A stretch of 64,000 nucleotides of DNA from Solimonas sp. K1W22B-7 (GCF_003428335.1 NZ_CP031704.1:3534001-3598000), one strand, 5' to 3'. Positions 40,096 through 50,013 are shown, counted from the first letter of the stretch. Numbers and translations: made by a program. Notes: generated from the sequence alone by a model not told the origin.

Positions 40096-41880
40096 CTAAT
40101 TCGGGCCGTTAGCCTTCTTAACGAACTGGATTAGTCCCTGGAATTTCTCATCCCAATCAAATCGGCCATCCTCTATTCCCAAACCCACAACCGCCTTCGC
40201 GACAGGAACCTTGTCCGCTTTGCACTCCTCGCCTCCATCTTCCTGCACAAATCTAGTGCTATGCGAGTATTTTTCCCTACTAACAAGATCAGCAGCACTC
40301 CTATGAACCGATTTTATCGCTCTGAATAAGACATCCGGATCAATATAGTTCTCCATCTCTCTTCCTGCAGTAATCCAAACGTAGCCACCCTCAGACTCGA
40401 CGGACAACTTTATCCTTTCCTTAACGCCAGATATTGGACTCGTCTCATTCTGCTTATCACTATCAATAATCAAGCAACAGTTTCTATTTAGAGTTGTTAG
40501 CTTAATAAAGGCATCAGCGGCGGAAGACTCATCTCCACATAGATGTGAGAGATTTCCCGTGCCCCCGTAAAACATAATGGAATAGTGCACTCCTTCCACA
40601 AGCTCAGGCGTAGCGCGACTCAACCAAGCATTCAAGTAGATCCTATCTGCAGCGCCCTCAACCCAAATTATGCAGTTTGCTTGCAGCAGATCAGACGCAG
40701 AAAGACCAAGATCTCCACAAAGAGAAAATTTCTCCCCAGGGGACCCCACTGGCAGAACCTTTGTCTCTCCGCTCTCCATCGAAAGCTTATATATGGAGAC
40801 ATATGGCGAATTAATCAGCGCTGGGGAATGAGAAGCCATAACATATTGATTTTCCGTAGACACATACAAATACTCTACTAACTTCTTCTGCAGAGTCGGA
40901 TGCAGATGAATTTCGGGCTCCTCCAAACAGATAATCGCTCCTCTATAACTTGTGCAGTAGGTAGCTATGACCACAAGTTCCTGTATCCCGGTTCCCAAAG
41001 ACGTAATTGGAAACTCTTTTCCATCCATTTCCAGCAGTATCTCCGTTATCCCATGAGATACACGTAGCATCGCGGTCTCGTTTCCCAGGACCTTTCGAAT
41101 AAATTTTATTAGCTCGTCAAACTCCTTCCTTCTGTGGCGCTTGTTGTACGGTGGATTCGCGATTTCGGAAAGGCGATTTATGAGACCACGCCCACTATTG
41201 TCTTCGGTTGAAGTGATGGTTCCCCCTTCAAAACCTTGGCTCACAATTTGCCGAACAGCTGGGATCGAATAGATTGAAATCTGTGGCGCGAGTGCTTCAG
41301 CCAGCTTTCCATATGCCCCTTGAATCCACATTTTTAGTGACCCACCGCTCATATTGTGGGTGTCTTCCCATAGATTTCTCCAAGCGTCGGACAAGCTGGG
41401 ATTCCCAGAAGCTTTACGAAGCAACGTTTCTGGCTGATGCAACGAGAAGACACGCTCCATAGTGGCTGATCTGAACTCAAAATCGACGGCGCCATTTTTC
41501 TGAATAGCCCCAAGAATCCTGTCAACGACGGCGCGTCTCTCGACGTTTTTACTTCTAAAGGCCTGGCATTCTGGGCCATTTATGTCCACGCTCATTGAGA
41601 TCGTGAAGAACTCCCGACCGACACCATTGTGGTAGTCCACTTCCGGATCCAGCTTCTGAGCCTTAACTCCAGGCACCCGGGTAGTCGGCAGCAACCCTAG
41701 AAATTGCCCGCTTAGAAATCTCAGTACATTGGATTTTCCAGAGTTGTTTGCACCTGAAAGTACAGTTATTTTTGTCAGTGGGGAAATACGCTGATGCGAC
41801 CCAAAGCTTCGATATCCGGAGAATCCAAATCCATCAAGAAATGGGCCGCCGAAGTTAGGTGGAGCCTCTTCTATTGTCAT
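40096..41880 (-). CDS. OLD-family ATP-dependent endonuclease (AAA ATPase plus TOPRIM)
   Basis: 594 residues from the ATG at 41880 (the frame also has a TTG at 41898). SMC/ABC-type ATPase: Walker A GANNSGKS at about 43-50, signature-like TSLGTGIQELVVIATY, Walker B AIICLEEPEIHLHP, and the His switch in VMASHSPAL. C-terminal TOPRIM: Glu in WVEGAADRIYLNAWL and the acidic pair in CCLIIDSDKQ. Class 1 (stand-alone) OLD nuclease; no UvrD-like helicase gene is adjacent, so it is not Gabija. AT-richer than its neighbours. Probable anti-phage gene. Confidence 0.88.
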   Translation of the reverse strand: MTIEEAPPNFGGPFLDGFGFSGYRSFGSHQRISPLTKITVLSGANNSGKSNVLRFLSGQFLGLLPTTRVPGVKAQKLDPEVDYHNGVGREFFTISMSVDINGPECQAFRSKNVERRAVVDRILGAIQKNGAVDFEFRSATMERVFSLHQPETLLRKASGNPSLSDAWRNLWEDTHNMSGGSLKMWIQGAYGKLAEALAPQISIYSIPAVRQIVSQGFEGGTITSTEDNSGRGLINRLSEIANPPYNKRHRRKEFDELIKFIRKVLGNETAMLRVSHGITEILLEMDGKEFPITSLGTGIQELVVIATYCTSYRGAIICLEEPEIHLHPTLQKKLVEYLYVSTENQYVMASHSPALINSPYVSIYKLSMESGETKVLPVGSPGEKFSLCGDLGLSASDLLQANCIIWVEGAADRIYLNAWLSRATPELVEGVHYSIMFYGGTGNLSHLCGDESSAADAFIKLTTLNRNCCLIIDSDKQNETSPISGVKERIKLSVESEGGYVWITAGREMENYIDPDVLFRAIKSVHRSAADLVSREKYSHSTRFVQEDGGEECKADKVPVAKAVVGLGIEDGRFDWDEKFQGLIQFVKKANGPN

Positions 41881-42206
41881 TCTTTTTAAACCCCGCAAGA
41901 GAGTAAATTGACGCTTCAGGCTATCAGTATCTGCGTGCTACCCTTTTGTCGCTAGCCCCCGAATCAAGGCGCTCTAAGCATTGCAAAAGTGAAAACCGGC
42001 GCCCGCAGCGATCAGGCCCCACGCCACAAACCGAGGTATGCATTTCAGGTGATCGGAGCCGCGCACCTACGGAAAGCCGAATATGTCGCAGGGGCACAAG
42101 CGGGGCGACCGTCTCATCCATTCGGCGGAGACCTTCTTTCCCACGGGCGACTAGGATGGATTTGGGAGACGTCGCGCGACAGATCGCGGCGCCCAGGAGG
42201 AGAACC

Positions 42207-43628
42207 ATGATCCCGATGCACGCGCCCGCACTCTGCGCGGCCCTGTTGCTGCTGGCCGCCTGCGGTTCCTCCAACGATTCCGGGGGCACTGGGAGTTCCG
42301 GCGGCAGCCATCCCGGCACCCGCGTCGCCGATGCCACCGTCACCGGCCCCATCACCGGCGGCCTGCACGGCCACCCGCTATGGGACAGCTGGTACGACCT
42401 GGGCGAGCTGGGCTATGTCGAGGAGGAGTACTTCATCTCCGGCAGCGCCAAGACCTACCCCGCCACCACGTCCGCCGACTACACCACGCGCATCATCGTG
42501 CGCCGCCCCGCCGATGCCGCCCGCTTCAACGGCACCGTGCTGCTGGACTGGGTCAACGTCACCGCGCAGTTCGAGAACGCGGTGGACACGCTGGAGGCGC
42601 ACCAGCTGTTCCACCGCGACGGCTACGCCTACGTGCATGTCAGCGCGCAGGCCGCCGGGCTTTGCTGCGTACCGGAACTGACGCCGAAACTGTGGGACCC
42701 GCTGCGCTACGCCGACCTCTCGCACCCCGGCGACGACTACTCCTTCGACATGCTGTCGCAGATCGCCAAGGCGATTCGCGCGCCGGCCGGCACCGCGCCG
42801 ATGGGCAATCTGAAGGTGCAGCGCATCATCGCGATGGGACAGTCGCAGTCCGCCAGCCGGCTCTATGGCTACGTGACGCAGGTGCAGCGCGACGCTGACG
42901 TGATCGACGGCTTCCTGATCCACTCCGGCGGCGGGCGAACGTATGACCCGGCACCCGCGGTGCCGGTGATCCAGCTGTTCAGCGAGGCCGAGGCCAGCCC
43001 GGAGCCGCCGAGCCAGGTGCCGAACTACCGCGCCTGGGAGATCGCCGGGTCGGCGCACCAGAACTTCTGGGTCGGCTACCACCAGGTGCTTGGTGCCGGC
43101 CTGCGTGCTCTGGGCGACCTGCAGCGCCCCGCTTCCGCCGACGAGACCATGCATGCCACCGCCGCCAACTACGGCGAGCAGGTCAATCCGCTGCAGCTGG
43201 TCTGCATCGTCGCGGGCACGCAGTTTCCGATGCGCTATCTCGTCTCCTCCGCGATCCACCACCTGGACCGCTGGATCCGCACGGGCACCGCGCCGCCGCA
43301 GGGCGCGCGCTTCGAGTTCGACGGCGAGGCGCTGGCCACGGACTCGTACGGCAACGGCCTGGGCGGCATCCGCCTGCCGATGGTCGACGTGCCGGTGGCG
43401 CGCAGCAACGCGACGCTCTGCGGCCTGGGCGGCATCACCCTGCCCTTCACCGACCTGGAGCTGATGTCGCTCTACCCCACCCACGCCGACTACTACTGCC
43501 AGACCAAAGCCGCAACGCAGCGCGCGATGGACCAGGGCTTCCTGCTGCCGGCCGACGCGGAGGAACTGCTGGGGCGGGCGATGGGGGCGAAGAACCGCTG
43601 GATGGTGGACGGTGTGCCGGGCTGCTAA
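42207..43628 (+). CDS. Alpha/beta-hydrolase-domain lipoprotein
   Basis: 473 residues from the ATG at 42207 (AGGAGGA). Lipobox LLAAC near residue 17, then a Ser/Gly-rich linker. The body matches the large uncharacterised alpha/beta hydrolase domain family common in hydrocarbon- and steroid-degrading bacteria: NGTVLLDWVNVTAQFEN, GYAYVHVSAQAAGL, nucleophile motif MGQSQSASRL, and SSAIHHLDRWIRTGTAPP. Exported esterase-like enzyme; the substrate is unknown. Confidence 0.8.
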   Translation: MIPMHAPALCAALLLLAACGSSNDSGGTGSSGGSHPGTRVADATVTGPITGGLHGHPLWDSWYDLGELGYVEEEYFISGSAKTYPATTSADYTTRIIVRRPADAARFNGTVLLDWVNVTAQFENAVDTLEAHQLFHRDGYAYVHVSAQAAGLCCVPELTPKLWDPLRYADLSHPGDDYSFDMLSQIAKAIRAPAGTAPMGNLKVQRIIAMGQSQSASRLYGYVTQVQRDADVIDGFLIHSGGGRTYDPAPAVPVIQLFSEAEASPEPPSQVPNYRAWEIAGSAHQNFWVGYHQVLGAGLRALGDLQRPASADETMHATAANYGEQVNPLQLVCIVAGTQFPMRYLVSSAIHHLDRWIRTGTAPPQGARFEFDGEALATDSYGNGLGGIRLPMVDVPVARSNATLCGLGGITLPFTDLELMSLYPTHADYYCQTKAATQRAMDQGFLLPADAEELLGRAMGAKNRWMVDGVPGC

Positions 43629-43679
43629 GCGCGGCGTTGCAAGGTAGTCTTCGCGCTCCTTGCCGAAGATCGAAGCGCC

Positions 43680-44516
43680 GTGAACAAGAAAACAGGTCCG
43701 CTGCTGACCCTGCCGGAGCATGAGGCGCTGCTGGCCGCGCGTGCCGCGGGCAGCGCCGTCGTCGAATGCTCGCTGGACCTGGGCCGCTCGAAGTCGGCGG
43801 TCAAGGTGAGCAGCTCCGGCTGGACCTGCGACGGCCAGCCGTTCCCGTTCATGGAAACCTGCAAGGACCGCACGATCTACCACTGGACCGGGACGGGCTT
43901 CGAGCCGGTATCACGCTACACGCAGTCCCTGATCAAGCTGGTGCCGACCGAATGGGGCGCGCCCACCTTCGAGATCGACGGCATCAAGATGCTGCCCACC
44001 GCCAAGGTCTCACCCTACGCGGACGCGGAGCGCAAGGTCGGCCTGATCCAGCCTCGCGGCAAGACCATCCTGGATACCTGCGGCGGCCTCGGCTACTTCG
44101 CCGCCTGGTGCCTGGAGGGCGGCGCGCGGCAGATCCTGTCCTGGGAGAAGAATCCCGACGTGATCTGGCTGCGCAGCCTCAATCCCTGGTCGCCCGAGGC
44201 GGGCGGCGCGCTGACCCTCAGCAATGGCGACATCTCCGAACAGATCGCGACGCTGGCCAGCGGTTCTGTGGACGCGATCCTGCATGACCCGCCGCGCTTC
44301 GGCATCGCCGGGGAACTGTACTCGCAGGCCTTCTACGGGCAGCTGGCCCGGGTCATCAAACCCAAGGGCCGCCTGTTCCATTACACCGGCACCCCGAACA
44401 AGCTCACCAGCGGACGCGATGTGCCCAGGGAAGTGGCGACGCGGCTGCAGCGCGCGGGCTTCTCCACCGAAATGAACGGGGACGGGGTGCTGGCGATCCG
44501 TTTGGCCGGCCGCTAG
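43680..44516 (+). CDS. Class I SAM-dependent methyltransferase
   Basis: 278 residues, GTG start at 43680. The C-terminal half is a Rossmann methyltransferase with ILDTCGGLGYFAAWCLEGGA (SAM loop), SWEKNPDVIWL, and HDPPRFG near residue 203. The DPPR motif resembles N4/N6-type or RNA methyltransferases, but family assignment is open. The N-terminal half (about 1-115) has a small beta domain without a clear match. It stands alone between the hydrolase and a TetR gene. Confidence 0.75.
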   Translation: MNKKTGPLLTLPEHEALLAARAAGSAVVECSLDLGRSKSAVKVSSSGWTCDGQPFPFMETCKDRTIYHWTGTGFEPVSRYTQSLIKLVPTEWGAPTFEIDGIKMLPTAKVSPYADAERKVGLIQPRGKTILDTCGGLGYFAAWCLEGGARQILSWEKNPDVIWLRSLNPWSPEAGGALTLSNGDISEQIATLASGSVDAILHDPPRFGIAGELYSQAFYGQLARVIKPKGRLFHYTGTPNKLTSGRDVPREVATRLQRAGFSTEMNGDGVLAIRLAGR

Positions 44517-44556
44517 GCGCCAACCGGCAGCAGGGCCAGCCGGGAGAGACTTGCAC

Positions 44557-44594
44557 TTTCATACGCATGCGTATAAATTTCATACGTGAGCGTA
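44557..44594. promoter_or_regulatory. Tandem TetR-type operators overlapping promoter and start region
   Basis: TTTCATACGCATGCGTA at 44557-44573 and TTTCATACGTGAGCGTA at 44578-44594, 21 bp apart. They cover a candidate -35 (TTGCAC, 44551) and -10 (TATAAA, 44572), and the second copy overlaps the GTG at 44586. This suggests autorepression by the downstream TetR protein. Confidence 0.6.
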
Positions 44595-44615
44595 GGAAAA
44601 GCCAGGAAAACCCAT

Positions 44616-45221
44616 GTGCGTGCGGCCCATCTCGGGCCGGAGCGCCGTCGCCCGCAGATTCTCGATGCCGCCCTGGCGCTGGTCGCCGAGCGCGGTATCC
44701 AGGCGGTGAACATGGAGGCGGTGGCGCAGGCCATCGGCGTCACCAAGCCGGCGGTCTACGCCTGCTTCGGCTCGCGCGAGGAACTGCTCAATGCCCTGCT
44801 GGAGCGCGAGGAGCAGCGCCTGTTCAAGGGCGTGATGACGGCGCTGCCGAAAACACTGGCGTTGGCCAACCCCGAGCGCTTCATGACCGAGGGCTTCCGC
44901 GCGCTGTTCACGGTGGTGGAGCAGCACGGCGATTCCTGGAAACTGATTCTAGCCTCCGAGACCGACCCCGCCGTGGCCGAGCGTCACCGCGAGGCGCGCA
45001 AGCTGGTGGCAAAACGCGTGTCGCTGCTGGCCGAGGGCTGGCTGCGCCTGCGCGGCGCCAGCGACATCAAGCGCCGCCTGCCGGTGCTGGTGGACCTGTT
45101 CATGTCGATCTGCGAGGGCATGGTGCGCTCGCTGATCGTCAACGGTGCTCGCGGCTGGTCGCCGGAAGAGCTGGGCGCCTATGTCGGCCGCATGGCGCTG
45201 GCCGCTTTCAACAAGGGCTGA
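44616..45221 (+). CDS. TetR/AcrR family transcriptional regulator
   Basis: 201 residues from the GTG at 44616, which has AGGAAAA upstream. An earlier in-frame GTG at 44586 lies inside an operator and lacks a Shine-Dalgarno. Helix-turn-helix ILDAALALVAERGIQAVNME, AVAQAIGVTKPAVYACFGSR. It precedes the DUF2236 gene by 37 nt and probably regulates it together with itself. Confidence 0.8.
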   Translation: MRAAHLGPERRRPQILDAALALVAERGIQAVNMEAVAQAIGVTKPAVYACFGSREELLNALLEREEQRLFKGVMTALPKTLALANPERFMTEGFRALFTVVEQHGDSWKLILASETDPAVAERHREARKLVAKRVSLLAEGWLRLRGASDIKRRLPVLVDLFMSICEGMVRSLIVNGARGWSPEELGAYVGRMALAAFNKG

Positions 45222-45258
45222 GTCTCTCGGCCGTTCTTTCGCAGCAGAGGAGCATTCC

Positions 45259-46206
45259 ATGACTTCCAACCGCCCTTCGATCCGCCCTGTGCCCGCGCGT
45301 CCGCGCGAGGACTGGGGCCTGTTCGGACCCGACTCGCCGACCTGGAAGGTCTGGAGCGCCCCCACTGCCCTGCTCGCCTTCCAGCGCTCCATCGTGGTGG
45401 AGTCCTTCGATCCCTTCCTGGCGGCGGCGGTGCACGACCAGAACGGCGTGCGCTACAACGCCACGCGCCGCTTCGACCGCACGATCCAGTATTTCCTCAC
45501 CGTGGCCTGCGGCGACTCGCGCGCGGCGATCGAGGCCTCCGAGATCCTGATGCGGGTGCATGCCAAGGCCAGCGGCACCGAGCCGATCAGCCTGCAGCCC
45601 TACAGCGCCAACGCGCCGGAATCGCAGCTGTGGATCCACATCACCGGCTGGCAGTCCAACCTGCTGTGCTACGAGCGCTACGGGCCGGGCAAGCTCAGCG
45701 CCGCCGAGGAGCAGTGCTACTGGGAGGAATGCCGCATCGCCGCCGAGCTGCAGACCTGCGACCCGGCCGATGTGCCGCGCTCGCGTGCCGAGGTGCGCGA
45801 GTACTACGCCGCGATGCGCCCGCGTCTCTGCGTCTCCGACCGTTCGCGCACCCTGATCCGCTACTTCCTGAATTCGCAGCGCAGCATTGCCGGCACAGGC
45901 CTCTGGGCCGGCAGCCACCTGATGTCCACTGCGACCATCGCCACCATCCCGCGCTGGATGCGCCAGCTCGGCGGCTTCGACCAGCCGGCCTGGCTCGACG
46001 CCGCGGTGGTGCCGGCCGCACGCGCGGCGGTGAAGATCGCGGGGCAGCCGCTGGCGGCGCGCACCACGCTGAAGATGATGGCGCCCTCGGCCCTGCCGGT
46101 GATGGAGCAGGTGATCCGCAGGCAGCAGCCGCTGCGCCCGGAGACGCTGACGCCGTCGCAGGCGCGTGCGCGCTTCGGGCGTTCGGAGTTGCGGCCGGCG
46201 GTCTAG
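45259..46206 (+). CDS. Oxygenase MpaB-like protein (DUF2236)
   Basis: 315 residues, AGGAG Shine-Dalgarno. DUF2236 features: DSPTWKVWSAPTALLAFQRS near the N terminus, a His in a VHDQ/RVHAKASG context (RVHAK near residue 100), WIHITGWQSNLLCYER, and an Arg-rich C-terminal region. Relatives include the rubber-cleaving Lcp oxygenase (haem b) and fungal MpaB, so haem binding and an oxidative cleavage of a lipid or isoprenoid are plausible. Operon with the TetR gene. Confidence 0.78.
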   Translation: MTSNRPSIRPVPARPREDWGLFGPDSPTWKVWSAPTALLAFQRSIVVESFDPFLAAAVHDQNGVRYNATRRFDRTIQYFLTVACGDSRAAIEASEILMRVHAKASGTEPISLQPYSANAPESQLWIHITGWQSNLLCYERYGPGKLSAAEEQCYWEECRIAAELQTCDPADVPRSRAEVREYYAAMRPRLCVSDRSRTLIRYFLNSQRSIAGTGLWAGSHLMSTATIATIPRWMRQLGGFDQPAWLDAAVVPAARAAVKIAGQPLAARTTLKMMAPSALPVMEQVIRRQQPLRPETLTPSQARARFGRSELRPAV

Positions 46207-46258
46207 GGCAGGCACCGGGCGGAGCGGCTGCTCCTGCCAGGCGCCTGACACGAAATCT

Positions 46259-47557
46259 CTACAGATCTGCGCGCCCCACGCGGACCAAGTTGTGCACGGG
46301 GATGGCTTCGGCGAAGCCCTTCAGCTGCAGGGGGGCACCTGCTTCAACTGCATGGTCGGCCACCGCCTCCATTGCAGCAGCGACCGACTGCGAAATCAGA
46401 ATCTCGCCATCCAGCGCGCGCTGACATAGGCGAGCCGCCAGATTCACTGCGTTGCCTACTGCCACGTATTCCAGCCGCCCGGCGCCGCGTATGGCGCCTA
46501 TCGTCGTGTTTCCGGCCGCTACGCCGATGCCTAGCCCGACGCGAGGGGAGGCGTTCCTGAGGAGATCGCGTCCCTGTTGAAGGAGGTCCACTGCAAGACG
46601 GACCGCAACTGATTCATGATGCTCCTGAACCAGGGGAGCGCCTACCAGAAGCAGGACGCCATCGCCAGCGTGATCCTTCACAGTGGCATCGTACTTGCCG
46701 GCGACGTTGCCAACGACTTCGTAGAAGCGCTCGAGCACAGTCGTCACCTCGTCGCTGTCATGTTCGGCGGCAAAAGCAGTAAAGCCCCGCAGGTCGCAGA
46801 CGACGATGCTCAGAGGTCGGCGTTCTCGCTTGAGCACTGCCTCCAAGCCTTGCGTTTGCACCATGCGGGCGACATCCGTGGACAGGAACTGCTTCATGAA
46901 GGCGCCACGACTGGCCTGGATCGAAAAGTAGGCCACCGACCCGGCCAGGAAGATCAGCAAGCCTATCGTCAAGGTGAACGGCACCAGCGCATCCGTGATG
47001 GCCAGGCCGGCCAGCAGAAACGGCGCGGCCCAGAAAAGCGCCCGCAACCGAGCCATTTCGGCAGCATCGATTTTGGAAAGTCGAAGAATTACGATTGCAA
47101 TGGCCGCGCACAGCATGGCCAGTCCGATCAGGGGCGCTCCAACGGCCAGTTCCAAAGCGCCTGCATCGACGATGCCTTCACGCATCTTCAGAGCTTGTTC
47201 GGGCAGCACCAGGATGTAACCCAATGCCAGTACGCTCCAGATCAGGGCAAAGACATGGGCCGCGATGAAGAGTCCGTTGGCCGCCGCTCTCGGCTTTCCA
47301 CGCGCAGTCCGGCTGATCCGGCGGCCCCATTCGATTCCAGCCACGACGGAAGCCGCCTTGAAAAACGTGGTGAGCATCGCATGGACAATGTTGCTTTCTT
47401 CTTCGTGCTCCCCAAGCAGGACCGCCACACCCATGCAAAGCAGGCACAAGGACAGGGATCGCGTGCTGCGGCTGGCCAGATCGCTCTTGGCAAAGATCAG
47501 CGCAGTGCCGGCGAGAACCAGCGCCACGATGAAATGCGCTGAATCAAGGAAGTCCAT
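46259..47557 (-). CDS. Membrane-bound class III adenylate/guanylate cyclase
   Basis: 432 residues from the ATG at 47557; the frame extends to a TTG at 47644. About seven transmembrane helices at residues 1-215, then a class III cyclase catalytic domain: SIVVCDLRGFTAFAAEHDSD (metal Asp), KDHAGDGVLLLVGAP (second Asp), RVGLGIGVAAGNTTIGAIRG and LEYVAVGNAVNLAARLC. The conserved catalytic residues appear present, so cAMP synthesis is likely. The membrane part may sense an unknown signal. GC content is lower than in flanking genes. Confidence 0.85.
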   Translation of the reverse strand: MDFLDSAHFIVALVLAGTALIFAKSDLASRSTRSLSLCLLCMGVAVLLGEHEEESNIVHAMLTTFFKAASVVAGIEWGRRISRTARGKPRAAANGLFIAAHVFALIWSVLALGYILVLPEQALKMREGIVDAGALELAVGAPLIGLAMLCAAIAIVILRLSKIDAAEMARLRALFWAAPFLLAGLAITDALVPFTLTIGLLIFLAGSVAYFSIQASRGAFMKQFLSTDVARMVQTQGLEAVLKRERRPLSIVVCDLRGFTAFAAEHDSDEVTTVLERFYEVVGNVAGKYDATVKDHAGDGVLLLVGAPLVQEHHESVAVRLAVDLLQQGRDLLRNASPRVGLGIGVAAGNTTIGAIRGAGRLEYVAVGNAVNLAARLCQRALDGEILISQSVAAAMEAVADHAVEAGAPLQLKGFAEAIPVHNLVRVGRADL

Positions 47558-47701
47558 GCAGGGCAGTCCATGCAGTGCCACTATGGCGGTAGGCGGGCGG
47601 CCAACGAATCCTGGCAGTCCACCTCTCCATACTACATCCAGCAAGTGCTCTACGAGCAGAAATTCCTGGGCCTGGCTGCGACCTTGCGCACACCACTGAT
47701 A

Positions 47702-48472
47702 TCAGTACTCCGCAGCTGCGGCCTTCAGCATCAGGTTTCCGGCCCATGACTTCGGGAGGTTTTGCAGTACCCGGGTCATCAGGCTCGTCTGCCACGGGAA
47801 TAGCGTGTCCGGCGTTTCTCGCTCCATCGCACGGAGAATGTGCTCCGCGCAAGCATCCGGAGATATCTCGAATGGTGCAGGGATTCCATCGTCGGCCGTG
47901 CGCTCTGTTGCGATAAACCCTGGATATACAGAGGCGATTCGGATGTTGAACCGCTTCAGTTCGGTGCGAGAGGTATCGAGAAGCAGTCGACAGGCCGACT
48001 TCGCAGCCGAATAGGGCCCTTGCATAGGGACCCCCAACAATCCAGCGAGTGAGTTGGTATGCGCGATCAAGCCGCCACCCGCGGCCTTCATGCATGCAAT
48101 GGTGGGGACCAGATAGTTCACGGTTACGTCGTAGTTGATATGCATGCATCTTTTTATCGTCGCCGCAGACGCCGTGGCCATGTTGTAGGCCGGCCCCTCA
48201 CCGATATTGAGCAAGACGGCATCCATTCGTCCGAACTCATTGACTGCCCGGTCGACGACCGCCTGTGTTGCCGCTTCGTCGAGTGCGTCCGCGGGTAGCA
48301 CCAGGCACCGACTGCCGCGCGCTCGAACGATTGAGGCAACGTCTTCCAGTTGCGCCGCTCTTCGTGCGGTGATCACCACATTGTTGTTTCCGGCCGCCAG
48401 CTTCTCTGCAACGCAACGTCCGATACCTGCTGAGGCGCCAGTAATGAGAATCGTCTTTTCCGAAAGTTTCAT
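47702..48472 (-). CDS. Short-chain dehydrogenase/reductase
   Basis: 256 residues. Classical SDR: TGASAGIG near residue 11, Ser in HTNSLAGLLG, YSAAK near 155, and SVYPGFIATE. NAD(P)-dependent; the substrate is unknown. Its ATG overlaps the stop of the upstream MFS gene (ATGA), so the two are co-translated and perhaps handle the same compound. Confidence 0.87.
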   Translation of the reverse strand: MKLSEKTILITGASAGIGRCVAEKLAAGNNNVVITARRAAQLEDVASIVRARGSRCLVLPADALDEAATQAVVDRAVNEFGRMDAVLLNIGEGPAYNMATASAATIKRCMHINYDVTVNYLVPTIACMKAAGGGLIAHTNSLAGLLGVPMQGPYSAAKSACRLLLDTSRTELKRFNIRIASVYPGFIATERTADDGIPAPFEISPDACAEHILRAMERETPDTLFPWQTSLMTRVLQNLPKSWAGNLMLKAAAAEY

Positions 48473-49656
48473 ATTGAGTTCCGTGTGGAGCGATAGCGTC
48501 CCGGCACAAATCGCAGGAACAGACCCGCAATCAGTGCCTCGCATGCCAGGATGGGCAGTAAGACCCAGCCGATGACGCCGTCCGCACCGCGATCGGCCAG
48601 AACGGACATCAAGGCAATGACGGCTGCAGAGCCGGCGTTGCCGGCCATCCAGAAAAGGCCCACCGCGCTGCTGGCCAACTTCTCGCCGGCCGCCAGCGAC
48701 ACGACCTCCACCAGCAACGGTAGAGGAGACAGGATCAGCGCTCCAAGAAGCACTGCGCTGATGCCAATGACCAGCATCGACTTGGCTTGCAGCAGCATGG
48801 CGGTCAACGGCAGGGCGACAATCGCGGCGACGACAATGAGCATATGCAGGCGACGCTCGGGGAGACCCACGTGTCCCATGCCCACCATTCCGATCAGTCC
48901 GCCGCCGAGCATGAGGAGGCCGATCCTGCCCGCGAGTTCAGCATTGATTCCGCGTTGCGCGAACATCGGTTCGAGCCAGATGAACAATGCATTGAAAACC
49001 CCATCTCCCAGAAACATCAGTGCCAGCGCAGCGCCTATGGCTGGAGTCTTGAGCAACTTGCGGGTGGCTGGCCACCAGGGCACCTCTCCCACGGACTGAA
49101 TCCGACGCGGATCAACGGGAACAAGAAGCCATGTTGCGGCCGCAAGCCCTCCTAGAACCAGCGCATCGATGCGCAAACTGGGCCCGATGGCACTGGCCGA
49201 CATCGGAACCAGGAGAAGTGCAAGCGCGATGCCACCGAATATCGACATCGTGCCCAGACTCGTCGCGACTAGCCGCTGATCTTCCTTGAACCAAATGGCG
49301 GCGATGTTGGCAATCAACGAAATCATCACTGCCTGAGTCGTAGCGATTAGTGTCTGCCCGATCACGAGTCCAGCGAAGCTGGATGTACCCAAGCGCACCA
49401 ACGCACCGGAAACCATAAGCACCGAGATCGCTCGTAGCGCCGTACGTATTTCAATTCTGCCCAGCAATCGTCCGACGGGCATAGCCAGAACCAGAAAGAC
49501 CACCGGAAATAGCATCGCCAGGAATCCGATGCCGCCTACGCTGACGTTGTATTGCTTGGCGGCGTCACGGGCGATCGGCGCAAATCGAAGCCACTCGAAT
49601 TGCACTGCGGCGTTCCACGCACAGTAAAACGCCAGAACGAAATGTCTGTCGTTCAT
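48469..49656 (-). CDS. MFS transporter
   Basis: 395 residues, about twelve helices. Motif-A-like loop VGRLLGRIEIRTALRAISV between helices 2 and 3; pattern AIWFKEDQRLVATSLGTMS in the central loop. It resembles nitrate/cyanate-type or general solute MFS carriers; the substrate is unknown. Coupled to the SDR gene downstream. AT-richer codon use suggests a recently acquired unit with 46259-51063. Confidence 0.8.
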   Translation of the reverse strand: MNDRHFVLAFYCAWNAAVQFEWLRFAPIARDAAKQYNVSVGGIGFLAMLFPVVFLVLAMPVGRLLGRIEIRTALRAISVLMVSGALVRLGTSSFAGLVIGQTLIATTQAVMISLIANIAAIWFKEDQRLVATSLGTMSIFGGIALALLLVPMSASAIGPSLRIDALVLGGLAAATWLLVPVDPRRIQSVGEVPWWPATRKLLKTPAIGAALALMFLGDGVFNALFIWLEPMFAQRGINAELAGRIGLLMLGGGLIGMVGMGHVGLPERRLHMLIVVAAIVALPLTAMLLQAKSMLVIGISAVLLGALILSPLPLLVEVVSLAAGEKLASSAVGLFWMAGNAGSAAVIALMSVLADRGADGVIGWVLLPILACEALIAGLFLRFVPGRYRSTRNSI

Positions 49657-50013
49657 GAGAACGTTTTCCCTGTTGATGCAGCAGATGCCATGAGCGAGAC
49701 TCCCGAATGTGGTCCGTGACGACCAAACTGTTCCTGTGGGAGAGACGATATCCAGGCAAGCTACCGGGTGCTTGGCATTTCACGACATGACGGGTGATTG
49801 CCTGGTATGGGTAACGTCTCGCGCTTGTCCGTTGGCCCGTGGCTGGGTTTGGAAGCGCTGTCGATAGACCTGGGGCACTGTTTACGTCCAGGCTCCTGCG
49901 GAGGGAGCCGACCATTTCGGGCGGCAGGTCGAGCCGATTGTTCGGTGACTTCACCATGATCGGTCGCACATTGGACTTCAGCGCGAGCATCGCGCCCCGG
50001 TCTTTGCCGACCG
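49657..50013. other. 357-bp gene-free region upstream of the MFS-SDR pair
   Basis: It lies between the MFS start (49656) and the end of the AraC gene (50014), both minus strand. Short frames here lack start signals. I see no clear operator, though an AraC site would be expected. Confidence 0.4.

Noticed and set aside
40096-41880. Gabija (GajA) or PARIS assignment for the OLD-like gene
   Set aside because: No UvrD-like helicase or second partner is adjacent; only a class 1 OLD call is supported.
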